IMG/VR virus record: IMGVR_UViG_3300037042_006844
Location: 186,556 to 250,555 of that record
Length of the DNA stretch: 64,000 nucleotides
Strand: one strand, 5' to 3'
Source of the DNA: a virus
Positions 7,723 to 15,473 of the stretch are shown piece by piece (the first letter of the stretch is position 1; every line of letters begins with the position of its first letter). The position numbers were made by a program, and so were the translations under genes. Under the pieces are notes generated by a model that made no database searches, was not told where the DNA came from, and saw nothing but the letters and a program-made list of their open reading frames with translations.

Positions 7723-8379
7723 CTAGACGCATTCTGTGGTGTGCGGATCGCCCTCGGCATCATCACCCCGACTTTCTACAATTACTTTGCCAATATAACC
7801 ACCGTCTCCATTACGCATGGCATCGGCACGAACTTTATAAACAACTCCGTCTTTACTCACAATACGAAACGTCGCGTGACTGTCACGTTTATCTTTAACC
7901 GCAGATTCCCATTCAACTGAAATACGCTCACGATCCGCTTCATGCAAAACGCTTTTCCAACCATTGTTGAGAAAATCATCCACAGAATATCCAGTTAGTT
8001 TGCAGTATTTGTCATTTACCCATGTGCAAGTGCCGTCGTCCCGAGACTCAAAAATGGGTTCGTCGCGATTATTATCCAGCAACCAGCGTTGCCGATGCAT
8101 GATGACAGACGTGGCTTGTGTATTCTCTTCCAATTTTCGTTCGATGGTGTTTACTTTGTCTTTGAGACTAGTTCCGTGGTTCGGAGTAATTTCTGAATAG
8201 ATAGTTTCAATCATGGTGTGTAGTTTGCACACTTTTCCGTATTCAGATTTGACAGTTTTGAAAATGAACATGAGCAATTTATAAAGAATGCCAATAACTG
8301 CACTTGCGGCGATTATTAGCTGGAGAATGGAATATATACTTTTCCAATCGAACGAACTTAGAATAATATCTGTAATCAT
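7723..8379 (-). CDS. Membrane-anchored PAS-domain protein
   Basis: Residues ~15-42 (YSILQLIIAASAVIGILYKL) form one transmembrane segment near the N-terminus. It is followed by a helical linker (~45-95) and a PAS fold at ~105-205: FESRDDGTCTWVNDKYCKLT, GYSVDDFLNNGWKSVLHEAD, then ATFRIVSKDGVVYKVRADA. PAS domains sense ligands or redox state, or mediate protein contacts. No kinase, GGDEF or other output domain is attached, so it could modulate a host sensor at the membrane or act as an adaptor. It is preceded by the CTATTTATT phage promoter motif 5 nt before ATG. PAS domains are rare in phages. Confidence 0.88.
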   Translation of the reverse strand: MITDIILSSFDWKSIYSILQLIIAASAVIGILYKLLMFIFKTVKSEYGKVCKLHTMIETIYSEITPNHGTSLKDKVNTIERKLEENTQATSVIMHRQRWLLDNNRDEPIFESRDDGTCTWVNDKYCKLTGYSVDDFLNNGWKSVLHEADRERISVEWESAVKDKRDSHATFRIVSKDGVVYKVRADAMRNGDGGYIGKVIVESRGDDAEGDPHTTECV

Positions 8380-8384
8380 GCTCT

Positions 8385-8393
8385 AATAAATAG
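8385..8393 (-). promoter_or_regulatory. CTATTTATT phage promoter motif
   Basis: Minus strand CTATTTATT followed by 5 nt and the ATG of the PAS gene (8379). Same spacing as at 61478 on the minus strand and 10729 and 12260 on the plus strand. Confidence 0.55.
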
Positions 8394-8411
8394 CACGATC
8401 GCCCTCATTAA

Positions 8412-8435
8412 TAAAAAAACTCTAATCGCTTAGAG
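8412..8435 (-). terminator. Rho-independent terminator
   Basis: On the minus strand CTCTAA-GCGA-TTAGAG (8435-8420) forms a 6-bp hairpin followed by seven T. It ends transcription of the 8471-9121 gene before the PAS gene, consistent with the PAS gene having its own promoter just downstream. The opposite strand has TCTTTT after the stem, so weak bidirectional action is possible. Confidence 0.8.
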
Positions 8436-8470
8436 TCTTTTCGTGGGTCGGGGGTGTGTTTATATGGTTT

Positions 8471-9121
8471 CTAGTCCCACAAACTATCAAAATGCTCTGC
8501 AAACAACAGTAGTCCTTTTCGTTTGCGATTTTCCAAATCGTCGCAACGTTCGATATATTGCTGCCATGCCAGCTTTTCTTCTTGGGTTTTTTCACGGTGC
8601 AGCCAACCAAGATAATCTCCATTGTTTTGATGATTTGCTGCTGGGATATCGGGTATGGGATTGATTTTTTCGGGATCGTCGATGTATTCAAACGTCCAAA
8701 TCAATTCATCCAGAATATCATTCCATTCTTTGATTACAGCATCATCGTATGAATCGCCGTTCATCGGATGGCATTTCAAATACATAGAATTGGGGATGCC
8801 ACACCTATCCATGCGGCGATAATGTTTGAGTCGGGGAAGAATGTATTTGGTCAATGTGCTATTAAGATTCCAACACTCTTCGTTGCTCACACCATAACGC
8901 ACCTTTTGATACGACGATTTTGCCCACAAACGAACAGACTCATAGCGATCTACGGCTCCCCAGCCCAAACAACGAGGAACTCGGTCGCACCACCAATCAA
9001 TGTATCTGTTGATACGATAATATTCGCTGACGCAGCAACAATTGTCTGGTGTGGCATCTTTTACAACAGCTGCTTTTTTTGATGGAGAAACAAAATTTAG
9101 TTCGAGTTGATGTGCTCTCAT
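8471..9121 (-). CDS. Hypothetical phage protein
   Basis: A 216-residue soluble protein of unknown function. It is rich in Trp, Tyr and Cys (CCCVSEYYRINRYIDWWC at 28-45). It contains LKHYRRMDRCGIPNSMYLKC and ends in charged helices. No catalytic motif is recognised. It has a strong, leaderless-type promoter 6 nt upstream and a terminator 36 nt downstream, so it is a single-gene transcription unit, probably expressed early by host RNA polymerase. Confidence 0.85.
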   Translation of the reverse strand: MRAHQLELNFVSPSKKAAVVKDATPDNCCCVSEYYRINRYIDWWCDRVPRCLGWGAVDRYESVRLWAKSSYQKVRYGVSNEECWNLNSTLTKYILPRLKHYRRMDRCGIPNSMYLKCHPMNGDSYDDAVIKEWNDILDELIWTFEYIDDPEKINPIPDIPAANHQNNGDYLGWLHREKTQEEKLAWQQYIERCDDLENRKRKGLLLFAEHFDSLWD

Positions 9122-9127
9122 GTTATT

Positions 9128-9155
9128 ATTCTAGCAGACATAAAAAAACTGTCAA
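9128..9155 (-). promoter_or_regulatory. Sigma70-like promoter, predicted leaderless
   Basis: Minus strand: TTGACA (9155-9150), 16-nt spacer, TAGAAT (9133-9128) with an upstream TGC (extended -10), then 6 nt to ATG at 9121. The clearest example of the leaderless promoter class in the window. Confidence 0.75.
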
Positions 9156-9193
9156 GCATAACTCTTGTTTTGCTTTTTGCAAAACCCATGCTA

Positions 9194-9202
9194 CTATTTA
9201 TA
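9194..9202 (+). promoter_or_regulatory. CTATTTATA phage promoter motif
   Basis: CTATTTATA followed by 7 nt and the ATG at 9210. A T-rich hairpin (TTTTGC..GCAAAA) lies just upstream. Confidence 0.5.
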
Positions 9203-9209
9203 CAGAGCT

Positions 9210-9398
9210 ATGGAATCATTCAGTGGCAAAATAAAAGGCATACGTTTCTTGATTAAAGATGCGAAAACAATTCGAATCTGGAAACCAGATAATATGTCGT
9301 TGGAAGAGTTTAGACCCCAATGCGATTTGGTGGTCAAGTATATCATTGACGAGGGCTTTTACACTAAAAAAACGTGCAAAGTCGAAATCGTGTTCTAG
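9210..9398 (+). CDS. Small hypothetical protein
   Basis: A 62-residue protein starting MESFSGKIKGIRF. The ATG at 9210 is chosen because a CTATTTATA motif stands 7 nt before it; the longer frame from 9165 would place that motif inside the gene. Mixed alpha/beta composition with many basic residues and no known motif. Its 3' end overlaps the convergent gene 9395-9877 by 4 nt. Confidence 0.7.
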   Translation: MESFSGKIKGIRFLIKDAKTIRIWKPDNMSLEEFRPQCDLVVKYIIDEGFYTKKTCKVEIVF

Positions 9399-9877
9399 AG
9401 ATTGTCTTTGCCCACATCTCCAAACTTAAACACTATCTTATTTTTCATAATCTCCGTCACCGTATTGTATAACTGGGGATTTTTCTTTTTGATGTCTGCT
9501 TCCAGTTCTGAAATCATCGGAATAGCTGTGTAGGCACTGGCGTTTTCCATTAGTATGCGAGTCCGAATAACATAATGGTTGTCTGTTTTGCTCACGTCTT
9601 TGGGTCTATAGATTTTTGTTAGTAGTCCAAACGAAGGATCGGGAGCTTCCATTTTACTGCTCTTTTTTGTTTTTGCGAAATAGTCTAGACCTTGACCATT
9701 TTTCAATTCGAAAATCTCCACGGTTTCGTCGTAACGACCTTCATCACTAAACAAATACTCCATACAACGCGTTGCTGCTTCTATTAAACGATAATCAGCA
9801 TCATTATCCGGGTTCGTTTCTAATGTAACTTTACATTTCCAATTCGCCCCTTCCACAATGTAGATTTCGTGTGCCAT
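9395..9877 (-). CDS. Hypothetical phage protein
   Basis: A 160-residue cytoplasmic protein of unknown function. The N-terminal part looks like a small alpha/beta domain (HEIYIVEGANWKCKVTLETN). The C-terminal part is helical (ISELEADIKKKNPQLYNTV). No metal or nucleotide-binding motif is seen. It lies 9 nt downstream of the glycosyltransferase gene 9887-10675 on the same strand and may be co-transcribed with it. Confidence 0.85.
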   Translation of the reverse strand: MAHEIYIVEGANWKCKVTLETNPDNDADYRLIEAATRCMEYLFSDEGRYDETVEIFELKNGQGLDYFAKTKKSSKMEAPDPSFGLLTKIYRPKDVSKTDNHYVIRTRILMENASAYTAIPMISELEADIKKKNPQLYNTVTEIMKNKIVFKFGDVGKDNL

Positions 9878-9886
9878 ATGTTATTA

Positions 9887-10675
9887 TTAGTATAGTTCAG
9901 CGGGTTTTTGGCCTGGATAGAAAATAATATCATTAGGCTCATCGGATGGCAATTTACCAGGTTTAGTCAAAAAGTCAAAACTATAGCTGTATTTACCTAT
10001 GTGCGCCAATCGAACCGTGGTGTCACAGAAAAGGGTGATGTCGCTTTCAGTGGCACGATGACAAAATGAAAAATCTTCGCCGACATAACAATCATCGATG
10101 ATCATTGGTAAAAACCAAGGATGCACGTTATATTGTCCACCCCAAATTTTAACTGGGCGCATGTTGTATTGCAGTTTGATGTTTTCATACACACTGACAT
10201 GAGTATACATGAAACCGGTTGCGCTATACTGAGCCTCATACAATGCTCCGTCTCTTCCAAATTTAATTTCGGAAAAATCTGAATGAAACTGTGTGGTGAG
10301 CGCAGGCCAACCTTTCACAGAATATGCTGCTGTGATGAACGGATATTTACCAGCACGATTGTGGTTAATCATGCGATAAACGTCTTGTGGACAAAACGCC
10401 ATATCGCTGTCGATCCAAAACAAATGTTCATATCCTTCATCGATGGCTTGCTGTGCCATCACACAACGTCCTTGATCAATAGCACTAAATCCATATTTTC
10501 TATACACTCGAATGCCGTCTGCTTCCAGCTGTCGCAACGCTTCATCACATGCTGGTTCGACAGTCGATCCTACGGGAACCAAAATGATCGTTTTAGTTTT
10601 GTCCTCTGGACTCAACTTCCAGTATTCACCTTCGTTGGCGATTTTTTCTAGTTTTGCTGGTTTATTGAAAATCAT
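9887..10675 (-). CDS. GT-A glycosyltransferase with DSD motif
   Basis: A GT-A type glycosyltransferase of ~262 residues. FWIDSDMAFCPQDV contains the metal-binding Asp-Ser-Asp (DXD) motif, and the preceding half binds the nucleotide (IILVPVGSTVEPACDEAL). The C-terminal half contains a second acidic motif, GEDFSFCHRA, typical of a catalytic base region. The start is placed at 10675 (MIFNKPAKLEK), reached by TATAAATATG; an in-frame ATG at 10696 would add seven residues. The substrate is unknown. Its promoter region is shared with the divergent glycosyltransferase at 10743. Confidence 0.88.
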   Translation of the reverse strand: MIFNKPAKLEKIANEGEYWKLSPEDKTKTIILVPVGSTVEPACDEALRQLEADGIRVYRKYGFSAIDQGRCVMAQQAIDEGYEHLFWIDSDMAFCPQDVYRMINHNRAGKYPFITAAYSVKGWPALTTQFHSDFSEIKFGRDGALYEAQYSATGFMYTHVSVYENIKLQYNMRPVKIWGGQYNVHPWFLPMIIDDCYVGEDFSFCHRATESDITLFCDTTVRLAHIGKYSYSFDFLTKPGKLPSDEPNDIIFYPGQKPAELY

Positions 10676-10728
10676 ATTTATACATATCCGGCCCACGAAT
10701 CTTTTGGGTTTTTTTAATTAAGCACACC

Positions 10729-10737
10729 CTATTTATA
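10729..10737 (+). promoter_or_regulatory. CTATTTATA phage promoter motif in divergent region
   Basis: CTATTTATA then 5 nt then ATG at 10743. It is part of the palindrome CTATTTATAG, whose complement reads TATAAATAG (T4-late-like) toward the divergent gene ending at 10675, so it may serve both directions. Confidence 0.55.
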
Positions 10738-10742
10738 GCCAT

Positions 10743-11498
10743 ATGATTGTTACAGCTTGCAATATTTTCGGTAGAGCAAAAGATTTATTGCCGCATTATT
10801 TCAAACACTATTCTGGGTTGGGAATTGACAGGTTTTACTTTGGTGTGCATGGCGAAGAAAATAGTCACATATGGGAAGAGCTTCGTCATTTTGGAAACGG
10901 TTTGGATGTGCGCATATCTAAAATGCCAACCGACAAACCGTTTGATTGTGGTCTTGATGCCGAATTCAAAACGCAGATTGGAAATTCCATTGATGGTTGG
11001 GTTGTGCCAACCGATTTAGATGAATTTCACACCATAGATGGATATTCAGATTTTCATCAACTCGCCAAAGATTGCGAATCGGAAAATGCCGACTATGTAT
11101 TTTCGCATTTTTTAGATCGCATCGCAGAAGATGGAAGTATTCCACCGATCATCAATCCAACGATTCCAATATGGGAGCAATTTCCCAGAACGGAGCATAT
11201 AACGGCGACGGTTTTGGGGGATCGAGTAAACACAAACAAATTGTGTCTGTCAAAAGCAGGAGTGCCGTTTAGAATTGGACATCATCACGTCGGTCTTGAA
11301 AATACAGAGGCGATGTATAAACAATTTTCGAAAGTCGGTGTAACACACCATTTCAAATGGTTTGGAGAACTAAAAACGCGCGAGCTTGACAAACTAGCTG
11401 CCAATACACCCTATAAATTTTACTATACCAACGATTGGACATTGGAACATTTGAAACTTATTAATTACGTAGAATCGCACGGAGGAAAATTGATATGA
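10743..11498 (+). CDS. GT-A glycosyltransferase, GT92/GT2-like, tandem copy 1
   Basis: A 251-residue glycosyltransferase of the kind annotated as glycosyl transferase family 2/92. It begins MIVTACNIFGRAKDLLPHYF, has the nucleotide-binding strand DRFYFGVHGEE, and the acidic metal motif PTDLDEFHTIDGY. The C-terminal THHFKWFGELKTREL carries conserved His and Trp. It is clearly paralogous to the next gene along its whole length, a tandem duplication. The last codons GGA GGA AAA TTG ATA TGA overlap the next ATG by 4 nt and supply a GGAGG sequence for it. Confidence 0.9.
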   Translation: MIVTACNIFGRAKDLLPHYFKHYSGLGIDRFYFGVHGEENSHIWEELRHFGNGLDVRISKMPTDKPFDCGLDAEFKTQIGNSIDGWVVPTDLDEFHTIDGYSDFHQLAKDCESENADYVFSHFLDRIAEDGSIPPIINPTIPIWEQFPRTEHITATVLGDRVNTNKLCLSKAGVPFRIGHHHVGLENTEAMYKQFSKVGVTHHFKWFGELKTRELDKLAANTPYKFYYTNDWTLEHLKLINYVESHGGKLI

Positions 11499-12253
11499 TT
11501 GCCACAATTTGTTGTATCTCGGACAGACCAGATGATTTACTTCCTCACTATTTCCAACACTATGCCAACATGGAAATCGATAGATTCTATTTTGGACTAT
11601 ATGGAGAAGAAAATGGAAAACTATGGGACATTGTTCGGCATTATGGTCGTGGTTTGGATTTGCAGCTATACAAAATATCAACAGCTTTGTTTTTTGATTC
11701 CCCGATGGAGTGCAATTTCAAAAACCAAATTATTAAAGATATTCATCAACAAAACCAAAATAATTGGTATGTGCCGACCGATCTAGACGAGTTTGTGACC
11801 GTAGATGGCTATTCAACGTTTCCACAATTATCAAATGCTTGTATTTCTGAAAATGCTGATTTTGTTGCATCGGAATTATTGGATCGTATAACCACAGATG
11901 GCACTTTACCGTCCAACATTCTGTCCGATAAAACTATTTGGGACCAATTCCCCAGAACGGGGAAAATTACCACCGACATTTTGGGCAACAATGTATACAT
12001 ATCCAAGGTTGCATTGGCTAAATCCAGCATCCCAATCAGAAACGGGCATCACTATCCTGGATATCATGGAACGGAAGGTTCCTACAAACCATTTTCGATG
12101 CGTGGCAACACACATCATTTCAAATGGTTTGGAGCACTCTCATCCAGAGAACTACTCAAATATGACTCTGCTGTGGCAAGCAAATTTGTGTGGGCATGGG
12201 AAAATTCCAAACTGAGTGAACATATTGAGGCTCATGGCGGAAAATTGTTCTAA
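11495..12253 (+). CDS. GT-A glycosyltransferase, GT92/GT2-like, tandem copy 2
   Basis: A 252-residue paralogue of the preceding protein: MIATICCISDRPDDLLPHYF, DRFYFGLYGEE, PTDLDEFVTVDGY, NTHHFKWFGALSSREL. All key motifs are kept in both copies, so both are probably active, perhaps with different acceptors. Translation is coupled to copy 1 by ATGA overlap, with GGAGG 10 nt upstream. It is followed 21 nt later by a separately promoted gene. Confidence 0.9.
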   Translation: MIATICCISDRPDDLLPHYFQHYANMEIDRFYFGLYGEENGKLWDIVRHYGRGLDLQLYKISTALFFDSPMECNFKNQIIKDIHQQNQNNWYVPTDLDEFVTVDGYSTFPQLSNACISENADFVASELLDRITTDGTLPSNILSDKTIWDQFPRTGKITTDILGNNVYISKVALAKSSIPIRNGHHYPGYHGTEGSYKPFSMRGNTHHFKWFGALSSRELLKYDSAVASKFVWAWENSKLSEHIEAHGGKLF

Positions 12254-12259
12254 ATTTTA

Positions 12260-12268
12260 CTATTTATA
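12260..12268 (+). promoter_or_regulatory. CTATTTATA phage promoter motif
   Basis: CTATTTATA, 5 nt, then ATG at 12274. Confidence 0.55.
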
Positions 12269-12273
12269 ACCAT

Positions 12274-12636
12274 ATGATAGTCACCAGCTTACTTACACTG
12301 CACAACCAGCTTAAAATTCATCACTGGCAAACCAAAAGCTATGCCCAGCATCAAGCATTCGGAGGAACCTATGGTGATCTCACTGATTTAATTGATGAAT
12401 TTGTGGAATTATTCATGGGCAAGTATGGTCGCATCAAAGCCAAAGGTGGGTTCACCATTAAACTGGAGAACTACGAAACTCTGGCACCAACCGATCTTGC
12501 TGATAAATACATTGCCTATTTAGTTGATGAACTGCCAAAAGAACTGGATGCTGAGAAAGATACCGATCTTCTCAACATTCGAGATGAAATGCTGGGGCTA
12601 CTAAACAAGTTGAAATATCTGTTGACTCTGGATTGA
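12274..12636 (+). CDS. DUF5856-like (ferritin-like fold) protein
   Basis: A 120-residue helical protein. The N-terminal segment LLTLHNQLKIHHWQTKSYAQ followed by HQAFGGTYGDLTDLIDEFVE resembles the DUF5856 family and the Dps/ferritin four-helix arrangement. His and Glu/Asp residues (HHWQT, DLIDEF) lie where Dps-like proteins bind metal, but a full ferroxidase site is not evident. Function unknown; such proteins are common in T4-like phages. Confidence 0.75.
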   Translation: MIVTSLLTLHNQLKIHHWQTKSYAQHQAFGGTYGDLTDLIDEFVELFMGKYGRIKAKGGFTIKLENYETLAPTDLADKYIAYLVDELPKELDAEKDTDLLNIRDEMLGLLNKLKYLLTLD

Positions 12637-12642
12637 TCGTTT

Positions 12643-12651
12643 ATATTTATA
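12643..12651 (+). promoter_or_regulatory. ATATTTATA phage promoter motif (variant)
   Basis: ATATTTATA, 5 nt, then ATG at 12657. Differs from the consensus only at the first base. Confidence 0.45.
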
Positions 12652-12656
12652 ATCAT

Positions 12657-13055
12657 ATGGAGCAAGACCAAAAATATTGTGTGGTGAAGTTTGTTAAGTT
12701 TATCAAAGATCAACTTGGCGTAAAACAACCATTCAAAGTGAAACTCACCGACACTCGTGACCAAGACCTTAAAACATATGCGTTTTACGACAAAACGAGT
12801 GGTGATATGAAAGTTTATACCCGGGGTCGCGGAATGGCAGACGTTCTGCGCAGTATTGCTCATGAAATGGTGCATCATTTGCAGAATCAGCGTCAACAAC
12901 TCAACGTGAACCATCCAGACGTGGGTGGAAAGATTGAAGACGAAGCAAATGCAGTTGCGGGACAGTTAGTAAAGAAATTTGGGTATCAGTTTCCAAAGTT
13001 GATTATATACGCCCAACAGTTTGATGTTGACAATACACCAGACGATGGTGTATAG
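12657..13055 (+). CDS. HExxH zinc metallopeptidase-like protein
   Basis: The motif SIAHEMVHHLQNQ (His69, Glu70, His73) is a zincin active site. IEDEANAVAGQLV about 25 residues later supplies the likely third ligand. The length is 132 residues, the minimal size of phage-encoded metallopeptidase domains. No signal peptide. The start at 12657 is favoured by the promoter motif 5 nt upstream; the in-frame ATG at 12633 lies inside the preceding gene. Substrate unknown. Its last codons overlap the promoter of the next gene. Confidence 0.82.
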   Translation: MEQDQKYCVVKFVKFIKDQLGVKQPFKVKLTDTRDQDLKTYAFYDKTSGDMKVYTRGRGMADVLRSIAHEMVHHLQNQRQQLNVNHPDVGGKIEDEANAVAGQLVKKFGYQFPKLIIYAQQFDVDNTPDDGV

Positions 13056-13056
13056 T
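13027..13056 (+). promoter_or_regulatory. Sigma70-like promoter with inverted repeat (operator-like)
   Basis: TTGACA (13027-13032), 18-nt spacer, TATAGT (13051-13056), then 7 nt to ATG at 13064. A perfect 7-bp inverted repeat, ATACACC (13033-13039) and GGTGTAT (13047-13053), fills the spacer and touches the -10 box, as an operator would. Confidence 0.55.
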
Positions 13057-13063
13057 ATCATCA

Positions 13064-13357
13064 ATGAATCCTGTTACGACCACAAAATATCAAGTCAGTG
13101 CCGAAAATTTGCAGCGTGTTTTTCAAAAACACAAACTCTGCCCAGAATACCCTATTGATGCGGAAACGTTTGTGAAAGACATTCACGAAATTACAAACGT
13201 GTGCATTATCAACACGCGTAACGTAAGTTTTGTCGAACCATTGGGTGTATCTGATGTCAATGCATTCGATCTTTTCTGTCCGAGCCACAACGACCCTTTT
13301 GCCGCCACATCAAATGAGACCAGAACTACAAGCATATCTACAGCAGAAATTTCCTAA
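13064..13357 (+). CDS. Hypothetical protein
   Basis: A 97-residue protein with no recognised family. It starts MNPVTTTKYQVSAENLQRV and contains a possible helical core (FVKDIHEITNVCIINT). Evidence that it is real is its own promoter ending 7 nt before the ATG. Its last 44 nt overlap the start of the next gene in another frame, an unusually long overlap for this genome, so the C-terminus (rich in Thr and Ser) may not be well conserved. Confidence 0.6.
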   Translation: MNPVTTTKYQVSAENLQRVFQKHKLCPEYPIDAETFVKDIHEITNVCIINTRNVSFVEPLGVSDVNAFDLFCPSHNDPFAATSNETRTTSISTAEIS

Positions 13358-13832
13358 ACTTTATACCACCACCCAAGACAAAAACGATTCATTTAGCCAG
13401 TGGGGATTTGAATGCGGAGATGGATGGTTTAGGTTATTGTTATGGTTAAGTCGATATTTGCAAAACTATCTTGATCGTCAAAACAAGATGGCGGAAAAGT
13501 ATCCAGATAACTATCCCAAAATTGATCAAGTTCGGGTTGAGCAAGTCAAAGAAAAATTTGGCACACTACGTTTCTACACACAAGGTGGTAACGACCGAAC
13601 CCAATCTGTAATATCGTTTGCTGAATATATTAGCGGATTTTGCTGCGAGTATACAGGTAAAACTGAAGATGTGGGTTACAACAAAAAAGGTTGGATCAAA
13701 ACTGCACATAAAAGTTTTGGCAAAAAAAACGATTTCTATTATGTCGATGATGAAGAACTTCGCAGCTTGTTAAAAGGGCAGCCAACTGATGTTCAACTAG
13801 AATTTAATTTCGCAGAAAATAAGAAGGATTGA
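13314..13832 (+). CDS. Hypothetical phage protein
   Basis: A 172-residue protein from ATG 13314 (MRPELQAYLQQKFPKLY). It contains FSQWGFECGDGWFRLLLWLS, VRVEQVKEKFGTLRFYTQGG and FCCEYTGKTEDVGYNKKGWI. This pattern is seen in uncharacterised proteins of many phages and bacteria that have a GDGW..L...L segment and a KEKFG.LR motif. Function unknown. Paired cysteines in the C-terminal part might bind metal. It ends 17 nt before clpP. Confidence 0.82.
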   Translation: MRPELQAYLQQKFPKLYTTTQDKNDSFSQWGFECGDGWFRLLLWLSRYLQNYLDRQNKMAEKYPDNYPKIDQVRVEQVKEKFGTLRFYTQGGNDRTQSVISFAEYISGFCCEYTGKTEDVGYNKKGWIKTAHKSFGKKNDFYYVDDEELRSLLKGQPTDVQLEFNFAENKKD

Positions 13833-13849
13833 TATGTATACTATAAGTT

Positions 13850-14470
13850 ATGTATACATACAAATCCCAACGCTCTCCACATGCTAACGGTGACGAATAC
13901 GACGAAGAGATTATCATAACAAAGCCTTCCAAAGGGCAAAGCCAGGTTAATGGTAACGACATCTATTTCTACAGCGATGTTTCTCTCGGAACCGTTTTTG
14001 GTCTAAACAAAACAATCAGTGATTTGGAAAAGCAAATGCTTATCACCCAAATCAGTTTGGGACTGTCCAAACCTCCACACATCAATCTTTATATCAACAG
14101 TGATGGAGGAGAAATTTTCAGTGCTTTCACCACAGTTGACCGCATAAAAGCATGTAAAGTGCCAATCCGAACATACGTTGAAGGTATTGCTGCCAGTGCA
14201 GCCACTTTGATCAGTGTATGTGGAACCAAACGTTATATTGGTAAAACGGGGGTCATGTTGGTGCATCAATTGCGGAGTTGGTGCGGTGGAACCCACGAAA
14301 ATTTCAAAGATGAAGCAAAAAACCTCGAAATGCTATCAGAAAAAATTCAGAGCATTTATTTGGAGCACACCAAATTCTCCAAAGCCGATCTTGAAGAACT
14401 TCTCAAACACGACATTTATTTAAGTTCTGACGAATGTCTCAAATACGGTTTGGTCGATGAGGTTTTGTAA
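13850..14470 (+). CDS. ClpP-like serine protease
   Basis: A ClpP/crotonase-fold protease of 206 residues, the usual ClpP length. INSDGGEIFSAFT forms the oxyanion/substrate strand. Ser116 in GIAASAATL and His139 in MLVHQLRSW are the catalytic pair, with Asp154 in FKDEAKNLE as the third member. The first ~35 residues are a polar extension. It could be a phage head-maturation protease or a partner for host Clp ATPases; the position next to pstS rather than capsid genes does not decide this. The start is ATG at 13850, after TACTATAAGTT. Confidence 0.92.
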   Translation: MYTYKSQRSPHANGDEYDEEIIITKPSKGQSQVNGNDIYFYSDVSLGTVFGLNKTISDLEKQMLITQISLGLSKPPHINLYINSDGGEIFSAFTTVDRIKACKVPIRTYVEGIAASAATLISVCGTKRYIGKTGVMLVHQLRSWCGGTHENFKDEAKNLEMLSEKIQSIYLEHTKFSKADLEELLKHDIYLSSDECLKYGLVDEVL

Positions 14471-14496
14471 CACACTTGTAACAATAGAAATCATAT

Positions 14497-15348
14497 ATGA
14501 AAAAACTATTATTATTATTATCAATCGCATTGTTGGGCATGGCAGCAGTTGGCATTGCTGCTGAAAACTCAATCAACGTCAAAGGCTCCGACACGATGGT
14601 TGTATTGGGACAAAAATGGGCAGAGGTGTATATGTCCACAAACCCGACAGTTAAAATTCAAATAACTGGCGGCGGGTCTGGAACTGGACTCGCAGCATTG
14701 CAAAACAATCAAGTGGACATCGCCAACTCATCGCGAAGCATTAAACCAAAAGAAGTCGAGCAGTGCATAAAGACTTTTCACAGAAAGCCTGTGCAATATG
14801 TCGTTGCGTTGGATGGTTTGTCCATCTACGTCAATGAAAACAATAAAATCGACACCATCACGTTTTCAGATTTGCGTGATATTTTCACCGGAAAAATCAC
14901 AAACTGGAAACAACTGGGCGGCAATGATTGTAATATCGTCGCATACAGCAGAGAAAACAGTTCTGGAACATATGAATTCTTCAAAGAGCATGTTCTCAAC
15001 GGCGCAGATTTTGCAGCCAATGTTCAAACACTAGCTGGCACTGCTCAAATCATTCAATCTGTGGCAATGGATAAAACCTCCATTGGATACGGTGGTGCCG
15101 CATACGCAAAAGGAGTTAAACAACTCAAAGTTGCAAAAACCAAAGAAGAAGGTTATTTTGCGCCAACGGAAGAAAACGTAATGACTGGCAAATATCCTAT
15201 TTGGAGGAATTTGTATATTTACGTCAACCCTGATCTGGATAAAGGTGACGTTCACAAATACATCGATTGGATTAAAAGCGATGCTGGTCAATCCGTCGTA
15301 AAAACCGTAGGATATTATCCAATTCCTGCAAATATTCGAACAAAATAA
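14497..15348 (+). CDS. pstS: PstS-like periplasmic phosphate-binding protein
   Basis: Phosphate-binding component of the Pst transporter. Residues 1-21 are a signal peptide (MKKLLLLLSIALLGMAAVGI, cleaved near AAA). The mature part has KGSDTM, ITGGGSGTGLAALQNNQVDI and AYSRENSSGTYEFFKEHVL, the loops that hold phosphate. Length, 283 residues, is typical. It is an auxiliary metabolic gene known from cyanophages and other aquatic phages, thought to boost phosphate uptake in infected cells. CTTGTAACA occurs upstream but I do not see a convincing Pho box. A strong terminator follows. Confidence 0.95.
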   Translation: MKKLLLLLSIALLGMAAVGIAAENSINVKGSDTMVVLGQKWAEVYMSTNPTVKIQITGGGSGTGLAALQNNQVDIANSSRSIKPKEVEQCIKTFHRKPVQYVVALDGLSIYVNENNKIDTITFSDLRDIFTGKITNWKQLGGNDCNIVAYSRENSSGTYEFFKEHVLNGADFAANVQTLAGTAQIIQSVAMDKTSIGYGGAAYAKGVKQLKVAKTKEEGYFAPTEENVMTGKYPIWRNLYIYVNPDLDKGDVHKYIDWIKSDAGQSVVKTVGYYPIPANIRTK

Positions 15349-15371
15349 CGTTTGTTACATTATTCCGTCGC

Positions 15372-15402
15372 GCCCGTGGATTTAGATGTCCACGGGCTTT
15401 TA
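15372..15402 (+). terminator. Rho-independent terminator after pstS
   Basis: Perfect 9-bp stem GCCCGTGGA / TCCACGGGC with an 8-nt loop, followed by TTTTATTT. It closes the plus-strand unit ending with pstS. Confidence 0.9.
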
Positions 15403-15473
15403 TTTATATAAAATCACGTTGCGTTCTGTGAATGGACTACTTATTAGCATGGCAAGTGTTTGAAAAAACCCAC

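Noticed and set aside
13230-13313. Upstream start for the 13314 gene
   Set aside because: It would overlap the previous gene by more than 120 nt and adds sequence without support.
14470-14497. Pho box upstream of pstS
   Set aside because: CTTGTAACA is too short and unpaired with a second direct repeat at 11-nt spacing.
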